Assembly (NCBI GenBank): GCA_002422685.1
Contig: DITC01000038.1
Coordinates: 1-21,732 of the forward strand
Direction: 5' to 3'
Source of the DNA: Thauera sp. UBA6194
GTDB lineage: Bacteria > Pseudomonadota > Gammaproteobacteria > Burkholderiales > Rhodocyclaceae
DNA length: 21,732 bases
Positions 7,434-17,475 of this stretch are shown piece by piece. The notes under the pieces are model-generated. The model was not told the origin of the DNA and ran no database searches. It was given only the letters and a program-made list of their open reading frames with translations. The first letter of the stretch is position 1. Every line of letters begins with the position of its first letter. The translations under genes and the position numbers were made by a program.

Positions 7434-8615
7434 ATGGCGGTGACACATTCCTTCCTGCTCGCCGCACTCATCGTCGCACTGACCTCACTCGGGCCGCTGT
7501 CGACCGACTTCTACCTGCCCGCCCTGCCCGCGATCGCCGACGCGCTCGGCACCGACAGCGCGGGGGTGCAACTGACGCTGTCGGTGTATCTGCTCGGCTT
7601 CGGCACCGGCCAGCTCATCGTCGGGCCACTGTCCGACCGTTTTGGCCGGCGCCCGGTGCTGCTCTGGGGCATGGCCGTATTCCTGGTGTCGTCCGTCGCC
7701 TGCGCGCTCGCCCAGTCGCTCGAGACCCTGGTCGCCGCGCGCCTGCTGCAGGCGCTGGGCGCCTGCGCGGGTCCGGTACTGGGGCGCGCGGTGGTGCGTG
7801 ACGTCTATGGGCCGCAGGCGTCGGCGCGCGTGCTGTCACATGTCTCCACCGCCACCGCGCTCGCACCGCTGCTCGCGCCGTTGCTCGGCGGCTGGCTCAC
7901 ATCGGGTTTCGGCTGGCGCGCGACCTTCGTGGTGCTCACGCTCTATGCGGCTGCGCTGCTCGTGATGCTGTGGCGCGCGCTGCAGGAGACCAACGCCCAC
8001 CCCGACCCGCAGGCGCTGCAGCCCGCCCGCATGCTGGCCAATTACCGCACCCTGCTCGCCGACCCCAACTACCGCACCGCGCTGCTCGTGGGCTGCGGCG
8101 CCTTCGCGGCGCTGTTCGCGTTCATCTCGGGCTCGCCCTTCGTCTATATCGGCCTGTACGGCATGAGCCCGGAGCAGATGGGGCTGGCCTTCGGCGCAAA
8201 CGTCACCGGCTTCATGCTCGGCACCATCCTGTCGGCGCGCCTGTCGCACAGGCTCGGCCCCGCGCGCCTGATGCGTCACGGCGTGTTGCTGGGCGCGGCG
8301 AGCGGCACGCTGCTCGCCGGGCTCGCGCTCGCCGGCCTCGCCCACCCCGCCGCGATCATGGCGCCGATGTGGGGCGTCACCGCGGCGATCGGCCTCACCC
8401 TGCCCAACGCCACGGCGCTCGGCCTCGCCGGCTACCCGAAGATGGCGGGCGCCGCCGCGTCGCTGATGGGCTTCGTGCAGATGGGCCTGGGCGCAGGCGC
8501 AGGCATGGTCGTGGGTCATGGCGTGCAGCACAGCGCCACCCCGCTCGCGCTGATGGTGGCGGGGGCGATGCTGTTCAGCCTGCTCGTCTGGGCGCTCGGA
8601 CCGAAGCAGCGCTGA
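7434..8615 (+). CDS. Bcr/CflA-family MFS drug-efflux transporter
   Basis: A 393-residue protein with twelve predicted transmembrane helices. The first helix ends in the STDFYLPALP signature of the Bcr/CflA drug:H+ antiporter group, and the MFS motif A, GPLSDRFGRRP, is at 64-74 between helices 2 and 3. A motif C-like glycine-rich stretch occurs near LAPLLAPLLGGWL. Relatives export bicyclomycin, chloramphenicol, sulfonamides or dipeptides; the substrate here is not known. The start is the ATG at 7434; an upstream in-frame GTG-type start would run into the ankyrin gene. It is probably the second gene of a two-gene unit and is convergent with the metacaspase gene, 34 bp away. Confidence 0.88.
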   Translation: MAVTHSFLLAALIVALTSLGPLSTDFYLPALPAIADALGTDSAGVQLTLSVYLLGFGTGQLIVGPLSDRFGRRPVLLWGMAVFLVSSVACALAQSLETLVAARLLQALGACAGPVLGRAVVRDVYGPQASARVLSHVSTATALAPLLAPLLGGWLTSGFGWRATFVVLTLYAAALLVMLWRALQETNAHPDPQALQPARMLANYRTLLADPNYRTALLVGCGAFAALFAFISGSPFVYIGLYGMSPEQMGLAFGANVTGFMLGTILSARLSHRLGPARLMRHGVLLGAASGTLLAGLALAGLAHPAAIMAPMWGVTAAIGLTLPNATALGLAGYPKMAGAAASLMGFVQMGLGAGAGMVVGHGVQHSATPLALMVAGAMLFSLLVWALGPKQR

Positions 8616-8649
8616 CGCCTGAGGGCAGCCAGCGCGCACCGCGGAGCGC

Positions 8650-10518
8650 TCACACCGCGAAAGGCCGCTCGCTCGCCAGCACCTCCGGGCTGCGCCCGAC
8701 CAGGGTCATGCGCGGGGTCTGGTTGGGCGGCATGTTGGCGACGATGCGCTTGATCATCGTTGCCCAGTCGCCGTCGAAGCGGCCTTCGTCCCACACCCGC
8801 AGCAGCTCCTGGGTGAAGCGGCCGTTGCCGACGCCGTCCTGCGACTCCTGGTTGTCCTGGCAGCCGGCGAGCAGCAGCACCGGGCAGCGCAGCGGCATGT
8901 CGAGCTCGCGGGTGAGCATGCGCTCGTCCGGGCCGTGGCGCTGACGGCCGAGCGCGGTGTAGAAGTCGCGATGGGTGCGGAAGGTCTTCATCGCCAGCGC
9001 CAGCGGCAGCAGGCGGGTGCGCACGGCGGGCGGGCCATCGCCCGTCTGCGTCTGGGCGGTGCGTGCGGCGCGCGACACGGTGCCGCTGTGGCAGCTGTCC
9101 GAGATCATCACGATGCGCACGTCGTCGGCAAAGCCCGCCCACAGCGCGTAGAGTTCGTCGTCGATCAGCATGCCGTCGTACAGGCACAGGGGCTCGTCGG
9201 CGCCGTCGTCCTCGTCCGAATTGAAATCGGGCACCTGGCTGCCGTGGCCGGCGTAGGTGAGCATGAACACGTCGCCGGCCTTGAGTTTGGCCGCGGCGTC
9301 GGCCACCGCCTGCTTCACGGCATCGCGCGTGGCCTGCTCGTCGAGCAGCACGGTGCGCTGCTCGAAACCACGCTCGGCGGCGATGCGCTCCATGTCCTCG
9401 GCGTCGAAATGGCAGCCGAAGAGCTCGGCGTCGTCACCGTAGTGCCCGGCGTCGATCTTGTTGAGGCCGATATGCACCGACCAGCCGCGGCGCGCGGGGG
9501 CGGCGGCCTTCGCAGCCGCCTTGGCTGCCGCCTTCTTGCCCGTGCCGCGCGTGCGCGGCGCTTGGGCGCGCGCGGCCACCGACTGGATGGCCGCCTCGAA
9601 ACGCTCGGCGACGCGCGCGTAGCCGGGGTTCTTCGGGTGCAGCTCGTCGTGCCAGACATTGAGCGTGTTGCCCACCGCCCCGCGCGCGTCGACGTGGATC
9701 GCGCGCGCGCCGAAGCGGGCGACGAGCTGGCCCAAGCGTTCGTTGAAGCGGTCGATCATGTGCGCGGCGATGGCGCGCTGCACCGCGCCGTCCTTGATGC
9801 CGCGCGAGATCATCGGCTTGCCCAGCCACTTGCCGGCGTTCGGGATCACGTAGTCGTAGCCGTGGCAGATCGTCACCACGCCGGGCAGCGCCTCTACGTC
9901 ACGCAGCACGCGCTCGTACATCGCCAGCGCGTGGTCGAGCAACTGCTCGAAGCTCGGCAGCACGTGTGCCGCCGGCGACAGCGCGGGGTCGAAATCGCGC
10001 AGGTGGGCGCGCAGGTTGCCTCCGCCGAGCGCGTCGTTGCCGCCCGCAGAGAGCAGGAAGATCGAGGCCCTGGCCTCGCCGATCGCGTCGACATACTCGC
10101 GATCCTTGAGCATGTTCTCCAGTGTGTCGCCGGCGGCGTCCAGGCTGCGCACCGCGAAGCCCTTCGCGTACAGGTGATCGATGGTGTCCTCGAGCTTGAT
10201 CGGGTACTGGAACCAGGAGTCACCCTCGGACACCAGCACCGGGCCCGTGTAGCCGTCGGCGAGCATGCGGTCGAAGCGCACGCGCCGGCGCATGCGCGCG
10301 ATGCCGTTGGCGAAGTTCATCGCCGCCTCGCTGCGCGCGCGCGCCTCGGCGGGGTCGGCGGGCAGCTCGACCGTTTCCGGGTTGAGCTGCAGCCGCGGGT
10401 GAAACAGCCCGGAGTGGTCGTCGTCGGTGACGAAGTACTGCGCCAAGGCATGCTCGGGAATGGTGAGATCGGCGAGCTTGCGGTTGAGTTCGGCGGGAGT
10501 GATGCGTGCGTTGGTCAT
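8650..10518 (-). CDS. SGNH hydrolase-metacaspase fusion protein
   Basis: A 622-residue, apparently cytoplasmic protein with two catalytic modules. The N-terminal SGNH/GDSL-type hydrolase (about 90-312) has VSEGDSWFQYP with nucleophile Ser101, SAGGNDALGG with Asn161, and the Asp/His pair D291-x2-H294 in WHDELHP. A Lys/Ala-rich linker follows (about 322-345). The C-terminal caspase-like domain (about 346-622, peptidase C14) has YAGHGSQ with catalytic His425, an acidic NSDEDDGADE stretch typical of metacaspases, and ISDSCHSG with catalytic Cys476. All residues of both active sites seem intact. The start at 10518 has GAGGAG 6-7 nt upstream; a GTG 18 bp earlier would place that site inside the gene. 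The biological role is unknown: protein cleavage plus lipid/ester hydrolysis would suit a regulated stress or self-damage enzyme, but that is inference. Confidence 0.88.
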   Translation of the reverse strand: MTNARITPAELNRKLADLTIPEHALAQYFVTDDDHSGLFHPRLQLNPETVELPADPAEARARSEAAMNFANGIARMRRRVRFDRMLADGYTGPVLVSEGDSWFQYPIKLEDTIDHLYAKGFAVRSLDAAGDTLENMLKDREYVDAIGEARASIFLLSAGGNDALGGGNLRAHLRDFDPALSPAAHVLPSFEQLLDHALAMYERVLRDVEALPGVVTICHGYDYVIPNAGKWLGKPMISRGIKDGAVQRAIAAHMIDRFNERLGQLVARFGARAIHVDARGAVGNTLNVWHDELHPKNPGYARVAERFEAAIQSVAARAQAPRTRGTGKKAAAKAAAKAAAPARRGWSVHIGLNKIDAGHYGDDAELFGCHFDAEDMERIAAERGFEQRTVLLDEQATRDAVKQAVADAAAKLKAGDVFMLTYAGHGSQVPDFNSDEDDGADEPLCLYDGMLIDDELYALWAGFADDVRIVMISDSCHSGTVSRAARTAQTQTGDGPPAVRTRLLPLALAMKTFRTHRDFYTALGRQRHGPDERMLTRELDMPLRCPVLLLAGCQDNQESQDGVGNGRFTQELLRVWDEGRFDGDWATMIKRIVANMPPNQTPRMTLVGRSPEVLASERPFAV

Positions 10519-10692
10519 TACGGTCTCCTCGCGCACAGGGAGCGAAACTGGAGTCGGGACTGAGGCCGGGTACCTGTCCGCGCTGCAAGCGCCGATCGGG
10601 GCTGCGTGGCGTCGGTGGAAGATCCCTGCTTCCAGCTTAGGCAGGCCCGGGCGGCCTGTCCATGCGTCCCATCAGCGTGAGGCGATCCGCGC

Positions 10693-11562
10693 TCAGGACC
10701 CGCTGCCGGCGAGGAACAGCGCCGGATCCACCATGGTCCGGTTGAGCATCACCGACCAGTGCAGGTGCGGGCCGGTGACACGCCCGGTGGCGCCCACGGC
10801 GCCGAGGCGTGCGCCGGTGGCGACGACATCGCCCGGCTTCACGTCGATGCGGCTGAGGTGGCAGTACATGCTGAGCAGCCCGTTGCCGTGGTCCAGCCAC
10901 ACGGTGTGGCCGTTGAAGAAATAGTCGCCGGTGTCGATGACCCGCCCGGCCGCGGGCGCAAGCACCGGCGTGCCGGTAGGCGCGGCGATGTCCATGCCGC
11001 TGTGCGGCTTGCGCGGCTGGCCGTTGAACACGCGCCGCAGGCCGAAGGAGCCCGAGCGCCGCCCCGCCACCGGCACCTGCATGCGCAGCGTCTCGGGCAC
11101 GACGGCGCTCCAGGTCGCGATCACTTCGGCGCTGCGCACGCGCTCGCGCTCGTAACGGGCGAGATCCTGCGCCGACAGATCGACCTTGCCCGGCGCCACC
11201 TTCAGGCGCTGCTCGGCGTAGCGCACCGGCGCCACGCCGAAACGCACGCGCTCGGGCGGCTGATCCTCGCGCCGCAGCTCGAGCACGTGCTCGCCCGGCT
11301 CGGCATCGAGCGCGATGCCGACCACCGCTGTCCACCCGCCCGGCCGCCCACTCACCAGCACCGGCACCCCGTCGACGCTCGCCTGCGGCGCCACCAGCGC
11401 CGGCCCCAATTCGACCAACGCCACGCCGCCGGGCACGCTGCGCGCACGTGGCAGCTCGCCTGCCTCAGCCTGCGGCGCAAACAGCAAAGCGGCGAAGACG
11501 AGCGCCGTCCCCGCGGCGCTGCGGGGCAAAGGCCCATTCCGAAACAGAAAAGACATCACCAT
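10693..11562 (-). CDS. Exported M23-family metallopeptidase (LytM-type)
   Basis: A 289-residue envelope protein. Residues 1-34 look like a Sec signal peptide (arginines, hydrophobic core, cleavage near AEA). Residues 40-100 resemble the beta-rich N-terminal domain common in M23 proteins. The C-terminal LytM domain has the zinc ligands H187-x3-D191 (HSGMD) and HLH at 266-268, with the active-site His235 in MYCHLS, so it should be an active peptidoglycan endopeptidase. The frame is open to 11661, but the ATG at 11562 (or 11556) begins the signal peptide and follows GGGAG. It is divergent from the symporter gene; the metacaspase gene lies 174 bp downstream on the same strand, probably as a separate unit. 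Confidence 0.87.
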   Translation of the reverse strand: MVMSFLFRNGPLPRSAAGTALVFAALLFAPQAEAGELPRARSVPGGVALVELGPALVAPQASVDGVPVLVSGRPGGWTAVVGIALDAEPGEHVLELRREDQPPERVRFGVAPVRYAEQRLKVAPGKVDLSAQDLARYERERVRSAEVIATWSAVVPETLRMQVPVAGRRSGSFGLRRVFNGQPRKPHSGMDIAAPTGTPVLAPAAGRVIDTGDYFFNGHTVWLDHGNGLLSMYCHLSRIDVKPGDVVATGARLGAVGATGRVTGPHLHWSVMLNRTMVDPALFLAGSGS

Positions 11563-11619
11563 CGAACTCCCGTGTTCGGCCAGCACGTCACATGCGCGAC
11601 CAAGCCCAATGATACCGGC

Positions 11620-11625
11620 TAGAAT
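11620..11625 (+). promoter_or_regulatory. Candidate minus-10 box of the AGCS symporter gene
   Basis: TAGAAT lies 75 bp before the symporter ATG in the 137-bp divergent spacer. The same GCTAGAAT-type sequence occurs before the pentapeptide gene and a TAGAAT before aceE. No convincing minus-35 is present. Confidence 0.35.
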
Positions 11626-11699
11626 TCGGCTCCACTTTTCCACGGCCCACCACCCGGGCATAACAACACAGCGCCGCCACGAGCGGCAGGAGAACGCTG

Positions 11700-13145
<1,446 letters not shown>

Positions 13146-13167
13146 GCCCGGCAGCGGCCGGCTTGCC

Positions 13168-14028
13168 GTGAGCTCGTTCTTCGAGCTGCCCAGCCCCTTC
13201 CCGTCCGAGCCCGGCCTCGTGCGCCTGCTCGAGCCCCCGTGCAGCGACGCGCAGGCGCTCGCGAGCCGGCTGCTCGAGGGGCGCTACGACAAACCCTTCG
13301 TGCTCGACAACGCCGGCTTGCGCGCGCTGCACTTCAGCCTCGGCTACGTGCAGAGCGTCATGCACATCGACAACCCATCCACGCTCGTGCTCGCCTACGC
13401 GCAGCGCATGATGGCCTTCCTGCTCTTCAACCCGCGCCCGCGCCGGATCACCATGCTCGGCCTGGGTGGCGGATCACTGGCGAGCTTCTGCCACCGCCAC
13501 CTGCCGGCGGCAGACCTCACCGCGCTCGAGATCGACCCGCACGTGATCGCCCTGCGCACGCTGTTCGGCGTGCCGCCCGACGACGGGCGTTTTCGCGTCA
13601 TCGAGGGCGATGGCGTGCGCTGGATCGAGGACGCGAACACGCGCTGCGACGTGCTGCTGGTCGACGCCTTCGGGGCCGAGGGCGTGGCGACGGAGTTGCT
13701 GGAGAGGGACTTCTACGCGCATGCGCGCCACCATCTCGGCGGACGCGGCGTGCTGGTCATGAACGTGGCCGGCGAGCGCAGCAGCTACGCGGCCCACGTC
13801 GCGCGCCTGCTGGACGTGTTCGACGAGCGCGTGATCGCCATCCCGGTGCGCGAGGACGGCAACCACATCGTGTTCGCCTTCCGCGACCCGGCCTTCGCGC
13901 CGCGCTGGCATTGGATGCGCAGCCAGGCGCTGGCGCTGAAGGGCCGCCTCGGGCTGGATTTTCCGGGCTTCGCGCAGCAACTCGAAGCCGGCGAGCGCCA
14001 AGGGCACGCTCAGCGTCTGGCGCGCTGA
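13168..14028 (+). CDS. Spermidine synthase-like methyltransferase-fold protein
   Basis: A 286-residue protein with the polyamine-synthase Rossmann core: MLGLGGGSLASF (96-107) for the cofactor, ALEIDPHVI (119-127) with the acidic ribose-binding residue E121, EGDGVRWI (146-153), and DVLLVDAFGAEGVATELLERDF (from 161). The N-terminal beta domain of true SpeE is only partly recognisable, so this may be a paralogue rather than a genuine spermidine synthase. I start at the GTG at 13168, 22 bp after the symporter stop; there is no ATG or good Shine-Dalgarno nearby, so the start is uncertain. Confidence 0.8.
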   Translation: MSSFFELPSPFPSEPGLVRLLEPPCSDAQALASRLLEGRYDKPFVLDNAGLRALHFSLGYVQSVMHIDNPSTLVLAYAQRMMAFLLFNPRPRRITMLGLGGGSLASFCHRHLPAADLTALEIDPHVIALRTLFGVPPDDGRFRVIEGDGVRWIEDANTRCDVLLVDAFGAEGVATELLERDFYAHARHHLGGRGVLVMNVAGERSSYAAHVARLLDVFDERVIAIPVREDGNHIVFAFRDPAFAPRWHWMRSQALALKGRLGLDFPGFAQQLEAGERQGHAQRLAR

Positions 14029-14046
14029 TCCGGGGCCCCGCCCTGA

Positions 14047-14322
14047 TCAAGGCCGGTTGGCGAACGGATAACCGTACAGGCGCAGCATCTGGCGGAAGGC
14101 GTCCGCGCTCACCGCCGGGTCGTAACTCGAGAACAATTGCTGCTGGCGGGCGTGCAGCGCCGTGGGCTGCGTCGCCAGCAGCATCTCGCGCTCGTCGAGG
14201 ATGTCGTCGCGCATGCGCGGAGTCACGAACATGAAGGCGATCGGCCGGTACAGGCCTTCACCGACCGGGTGGTGATAACGCGGATGTGCGATCTGGATGT
14301 TTTCGGCGAGATGACTCTTCAT
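14047..14322 (-). CDS. Small uncharacterised protein
   Basis: A 91-residue ORF that I do not recognise. Its composition (Y, F, M, N, I in place of the R/A/G-rich shadows around it) suggests a real gene. It contains HPRYHHPVGEGLYRPIAFMF near the N-terminus, then a charged helical middle and a C-terminal MLRLYGYPFANRP. No signal peptide, membrane segment or metal-binding pattern is clear, although three His residues lie close together. It is alone on its strand, convergent with the spermidine-synthase-like gene 18 bp away. TATAAA about 28 bp upstream of the ATG could be a minus-10 box; the ribosome site is weak. Confidence 0.55.
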   Translation of the reverse strand: MKSHLAENIQIAHPRYHHPVGEGLYRPIAFMFVTPRMRDDILDEREMLLATQPTALHARQQQLFSSYDPAVSADAFRQMLRLYGYPFANRP

Positions 14323-14544
14323 GGCTTGGCTGCAGGCTCCATCGAGCCCGTCTTTATAGTGGATGAATGTGACACGGCGATGTCCTCAACGCGTCGCCGC
14401 GCCAGCGAACGCACTGCAATGACTGCATCAGCCACCAAAAGATCCCCGCCAACCGCCGCAGCCCGCTCCAGCACAGCCATCTCCGGGACCGAAGGCGGAC
14501 CCCGCCTGTCATCACGCGCCCGGCCAGCCCCGCAGGCGGCGCGC

Positions 14545-14550
14545 TAGAAT
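14545..14550 (+). promoter_or_regulatory. Candidate minus-10 box of the pentapeptide gene
   Basis: TAGAAT within GCGCTAGAATGCGCGC lies 54 bp before the ATG at 14605, in the otherwise gene-free 282-bp spacer after the small orphan gene. No clear minus-35 is present. I saw nothing else in the spacer. Confidence 0.35.
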
Positions 14551-14604
14551 GCGCGCATCCGGGCCACCAAGGCCCGTTCGTCACGCCCGCACCGGAGCCC
14601 CTCG

Positions 14605-15336
14605 ATGAAGACCCTCGCCGCCGCCGCACTCATGCTCGCATCCTTCTCCGCCCTGGCCCAGACGCCCCCCAAGGGCGACTGCGCGGCCCCCGCTCCGCGC
14701 GTGGATCTGAGCAACTGCGACTTTTCCGGCCGGGATCTGTCGGGGCACGACTTCTCCGGCACGGTGCTCGAGAACACCCGCTTCAACGGCGCGCAACTCA
14801 GGGGCGCGCGCTTCGAAAAGGCGATGGCGAAGTGGACCAACTTCACCAGCGCCCGCCTCGAAGGCGCGAACTTCGCCGGCGCAAACCTGTTTCACGCCAA
14901 GTTCGACGACGCCGACCTCAGCGACGCGAACCTGAATGGTGCGAATCTTTTCGGCGCCATGCTGGTCGGCACCCGCGCCCCGCGCGCCGATCTGTCCGGC
15001 GCATTCATGAAGGATGCCCACATGCCCGAGGCCGACCTCACCGGCGCCAGCCTGCGCAAGGTGTACGGCCTGCGCTTCATCCTCGACGGCTCGCAGCTCA
15101 AGGGCGCAGACCTGTCGGATGCCGATCTCACCGGCGCCAACCTCGAGGCGGTCGATTTCAGCGCCGCAAAAATGCGCGGCACGCGCTTGTCGGGCGCGAT
15201 TCTGCCCGAGGCGAAGTTCTCCGGCGCCGACCTGAGCGAGGCCGACTTCACCCACGCCGACCTCGACGGCACCGACTTCACCGGTGCCCGCAACATGTCG
15301 AAGGCGCTCGAGGCGCAGCTCGAAGACCGACGCTGA
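14605..15336 (+). CDS. Exported pentapeptide-repeat protein
   Basis: A 243-residue protein. Residues 1-18 are a Sec signal peptide ending in ALA, so the product is periplasmic or secreted. From about 33 to 230 it is a nearly unbroken run of A(D/N)LXX-type pentapeptides (for example ADLSDANLNGANLFGA), which fold into a right-handed square beta-helix. Cys26 and Cys38 flank the start of the helix and could form a disulfide. Pentapeptide proteins of this kind often lack enzymatic activity and act as binders or scaffolds; target unknown. GGAG lies about 9 nt before the ATG. It is convergent with the tRNA-Sec gene, 25 bp away. Confidence 0.9.
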   Translation: MKTLAAAALMLASFSALAQTPPKGDCAAPAPRVDLSNCDFSGRDLSGHDFSGTVLENTRFNGAQLRGARFEKAMAKWTNFTSARLEGANFAGANLFHAKFDDADLSDANLNGANLFGAMLVGTRAPRADLSGAFMKDAHMPEADLTGASLRKVYGLRFILDGSQLKGADLSDADLTGANLEAVDFSAAKMRGTRLSGAILPEAKFSGADLSEADFTHADLDGTDFTGARNMSKALEAQLEDRR

Positions 15337-15361
15337 GCGCCGCGGCGGGACGATGAGATGG

Positions 15362-15458
15362 TGGCGGAAGAGAATGGGAGTCGAACCCACCTGGGACCGG
15401 CTGCCGGCCCCACCTGGTTTTGAAGACCAGTCGCCCCACCGGGGAACGCCTCTCTTCC
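15362..15458 (-). tRNA. selC: tRNA-Sec (anticodon TCA)
   Basis: Read on the minus strand, a long acceptor stem starting GGAAGAG pairs with CTCTTCC and is followed by a G discriminator and an encoded CCA (15364-15362). The anticodon stem CTGGT/ACCAG encloses the 7-nt loop CTTCAAA with anticodon TCA (15423-15421), which reads UGA. The long extra arm (GGGGCCGGCAGCCGGTCCC) and T arm with GGTTCGACTCC complete a 97-nt tRNA of typical bacterial tRNA-Sec size. It lies 52 bp after selB on the same strand and has its own candidate promoter. It delivers selenocysteine, made on this tRNA by SelA and carried by SelB, to the TGA of the peroxiredoxin gene. Confidence 0.95.
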
Positions 15459-15470
15459 GTCGTTGAACGC

Positions 15471-15498
15471 ATTTTAAACCGCAAGGCCCGCTTTCACA
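15471..15498 (-). promoter_or_regulatory. Candidate promoter of tRNA-Sec
   Basis: On the minus strand TAAAAT (15476-15471) is a good minus-10 box, placed so that transcription would start a few bases before the tRNA 5' end at 15458. The TGTGAA 16 bp upstream is a weak minus-35. It sits in the 52-bp gap after selB. Confidence 0.4.
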
Positions 15499-15510
15499 TC
15501 CGGTCGCTGC

Positions 15511-17475
15511 TCAGACCTCCTCCCACGCTGGCGGCTCGCCGCGCAGCACGTGGGCCAGGCCATGGCCCGTGCCCACGCGGCGCGTGAAGCCGACCCGATC
15601 GAAGAACTCGAGGATCTGGATCGCGCGCTTGCGCCCGCCACCGATGCGGTCACGAAAATCCGCGGCGCGGATCTGGCCGTCATGGGTCGCAGCAAGCTCG
15701 CTCGCAATCGCGCACAGACGGGCGATCGTCGGGCGGGGGTAGAACAGGTCGCGCACGACCTGGAAGATCTCTCCCCGCATCGCGACCCGGCGCAACAGGC
15801 TGCGTGTGGCAGCTTCCTCCAGCGCGCACAGACCCGCGAGCTCGCGCACCCAGGGCGGGTCGTAGGCCCCCGCGACAAGCTGCGCGATCATCGCGTCGGC
15901 ACGCTGCCGGTCGGCAACGCTCAGCTCGACGGTGTGCGCCGGCAGGTGCCAGTACGAACCCATGCGGGCCAGCCGGCCGTCGGCCAGCAGCGCCTCCAGA
16001 AGAACGAGAAACACCGCGGAGGGCAGCTGCGGCGCGCACATGCGCCGCAAGCGCTCGCGCTCCACGCCCGGCTCGTCGGCAAAGCTTTCGTGGTGCGCCC
16101 CAAGGCGCGTGAGCACGGCTTCGCCGAGTGCGGCCCAGCTGCGCGGGGAGAAGATGCGCTCACCGTCCCGGGTCGCGACATGACGGGCGTGCGGCAACAG
16201 CGCGTGGAGGCGCGTGCCGGGCAGGTTGTGCGCGAGCGCAAGCTCCTGCGCATCCATGCCAAGGGCCGCCCGCTCGACAAGCGTGGCAAGCCGGGTCGAC
16301 ACATTCGTGTCGCCGAGCACCGACAACAGCGCGAGGCGCTCGGGGCGGCGGCGGTGTCGCGCAGGCGGAAAGGGGTCGAGCACCCGCCCGCCGCCGATCG
16401 TCTCGCGGCCCGCCGCGTCGCGGATCACGATGCGATCGCCGCAGCAGGCGAACAGCGGCCGGTCGCACACGGCCTGAACGAGGCCGCTCGCACCCGGCGC
16501 GAGCCCACCCGCCTCGAGCGCGCCGTCGAGCAAGGCCAGCCGGGCCATCGCATGCCCACCGGCATGATGCAAGGTCACGCTGGACCACTGAGCGAGCCTG
16601 CGCGGCGCATCGGGCAGCAGCTGCAGCCGGAGGTCGATGCGCTCGGTGGCGCGCGCAGGCTGCGGCGCGAGCAAGCAGTCGCCGCGCTCGAGCTCACCGT
16701 AGTCGATGCCGCTGAGATTGACCGCGCAGCGGCTTCCCGACGCCCCGAGGTCTGCGCCACGCCCGTTCACGCGCAGCCCGCGCACACGCAGCTCGCGCCG
16801 CAGCCCATCCGCACGCGCGAGCAGCACGGTGTCGCCCTTGCGCACCACCCCGGCGAGCACCGTACCAGTGACGATCGTGCCTGCCCCCGGCAGGGCAAAG
16901 CGGCGGTCCACGACGAGGCGAAACCCTGCATCGGCCGGCTGCAGCGCCTCCTCGCGCGCCACCGCATGCAGATGGGCACGCAGCCCATCGACACCCGCAC
17001 CGGTGAGCGCCGACACCGCAAAAATCGGGCTCCCCGCCAGCGAGGTCGGGGCGAGCAGGTGCGCAATCGCAGCCTCGACCTGCGCGATGCGCTCCGGGGC
17101 GACGCGGTCGCACTTGGTCAGCGCCACCGCGCCGCGCTCGACACCGAGCAGATGCAGGATCGCAAGGTGTTCGCGCGTCTGCGGCATCACCCCATCGTCG
17201 GCCGCGACCACGAGCAGCGCAAAGTCGATGCCGCTCGCACCCATCAGCATGGTCGGGATGAAGCGCTCGTGTCCGGGCACGTCGATGAAGCCGAGCGTGC
17301 GCGCCGGCGCGCCCACCTTGGCGCCTCCGTCCTCCAGCGCCGCGAACGCGTAGCCGAGCTCGATGGTGATGCCGCGCGCCTTTTCCTCGGGAAGGTGCGT
17401 GGTGTCCACGCCGGTGAGCGCGCGCACGAGCGTGGTCTTGCCGTGGTCGATGTGGCCTGCCGTACCGATCAGCAT
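15511..17475 (-). CDS. selB: Selenocysteine-specific elongation factor SelB
   Basis: A 654-residue GTPase that brings Sec-tRNA to the ribosome at a UGA followed by a SECIS hairpin. G1 is GHIDHGKT (7-14), the switch I region has GITIELGYAF, G3 is DVPGHE (65-70) and G4 is TKCD (120-123). EF-Tu-like barrel domains follow, and the C-terminal part (from about 400) contains the repeated winged helices that bind SECIS RNA, ending in the FRDRIGGGRKRAIQILEFFDR helix. Length is near the usual 610-640. The ATG at 17475 overlaps the end of selA by 7 bp, so translation of the two is probably coupled. Confidence 0.96.
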   Translation of the reverse strand: MLIGTAGHIDHGKTTLVRALTGVDTTHLPEEKARGITIELGYAFAALEDGGAKVGAPARTLGFIDVPGHERFIPTMLMGASGIDFALLVVAADDGVMPQTREHLAILHLLGVERGAVALTKCDRVAPERIAQVEAAIAHLLAPTSLAGSPIFAVSALTGAGVDGLRAHLHAVAREEALQPADAGFRLVVDRRFALPGAGTIVTGTVLAGVVRKGDTVLLARADGLRRELRVRGLRVNGRGADLGASGSRCAVNLSGIDYGELERGDCLLAPQPARATERIDLRLQLLPDAPRRLAQWSSVTLHHAGGHAMARLALLDGALEAGGLAPGASGLVQAVCDRPLFACCGDRIVIRDAAGRETIGGGRVLDPFPPARHRRRPERLALLSVLGDTNVSTRLATLVERAALGMDAQELALAHNLPGTRLHALLPHARHVATRDGERIFSPRSWAALGEAVLTRLGAHHESFADEPGVERERLRRMCAPQLPSAVFLVLLEALLADGRLARMGSYWHLPAHTVELSVADRQRADAMIAQLVAGAYDPPWVRELAGLCALEEAATRSLLRRVAMRGEIFQVVRDLFYPRPTIARLCAIASELAATHDGQIRAADFRDRIGGGRKRAIQILEFFDRVGFTRRVGTGHGLAHVLRGEPPAWEEV

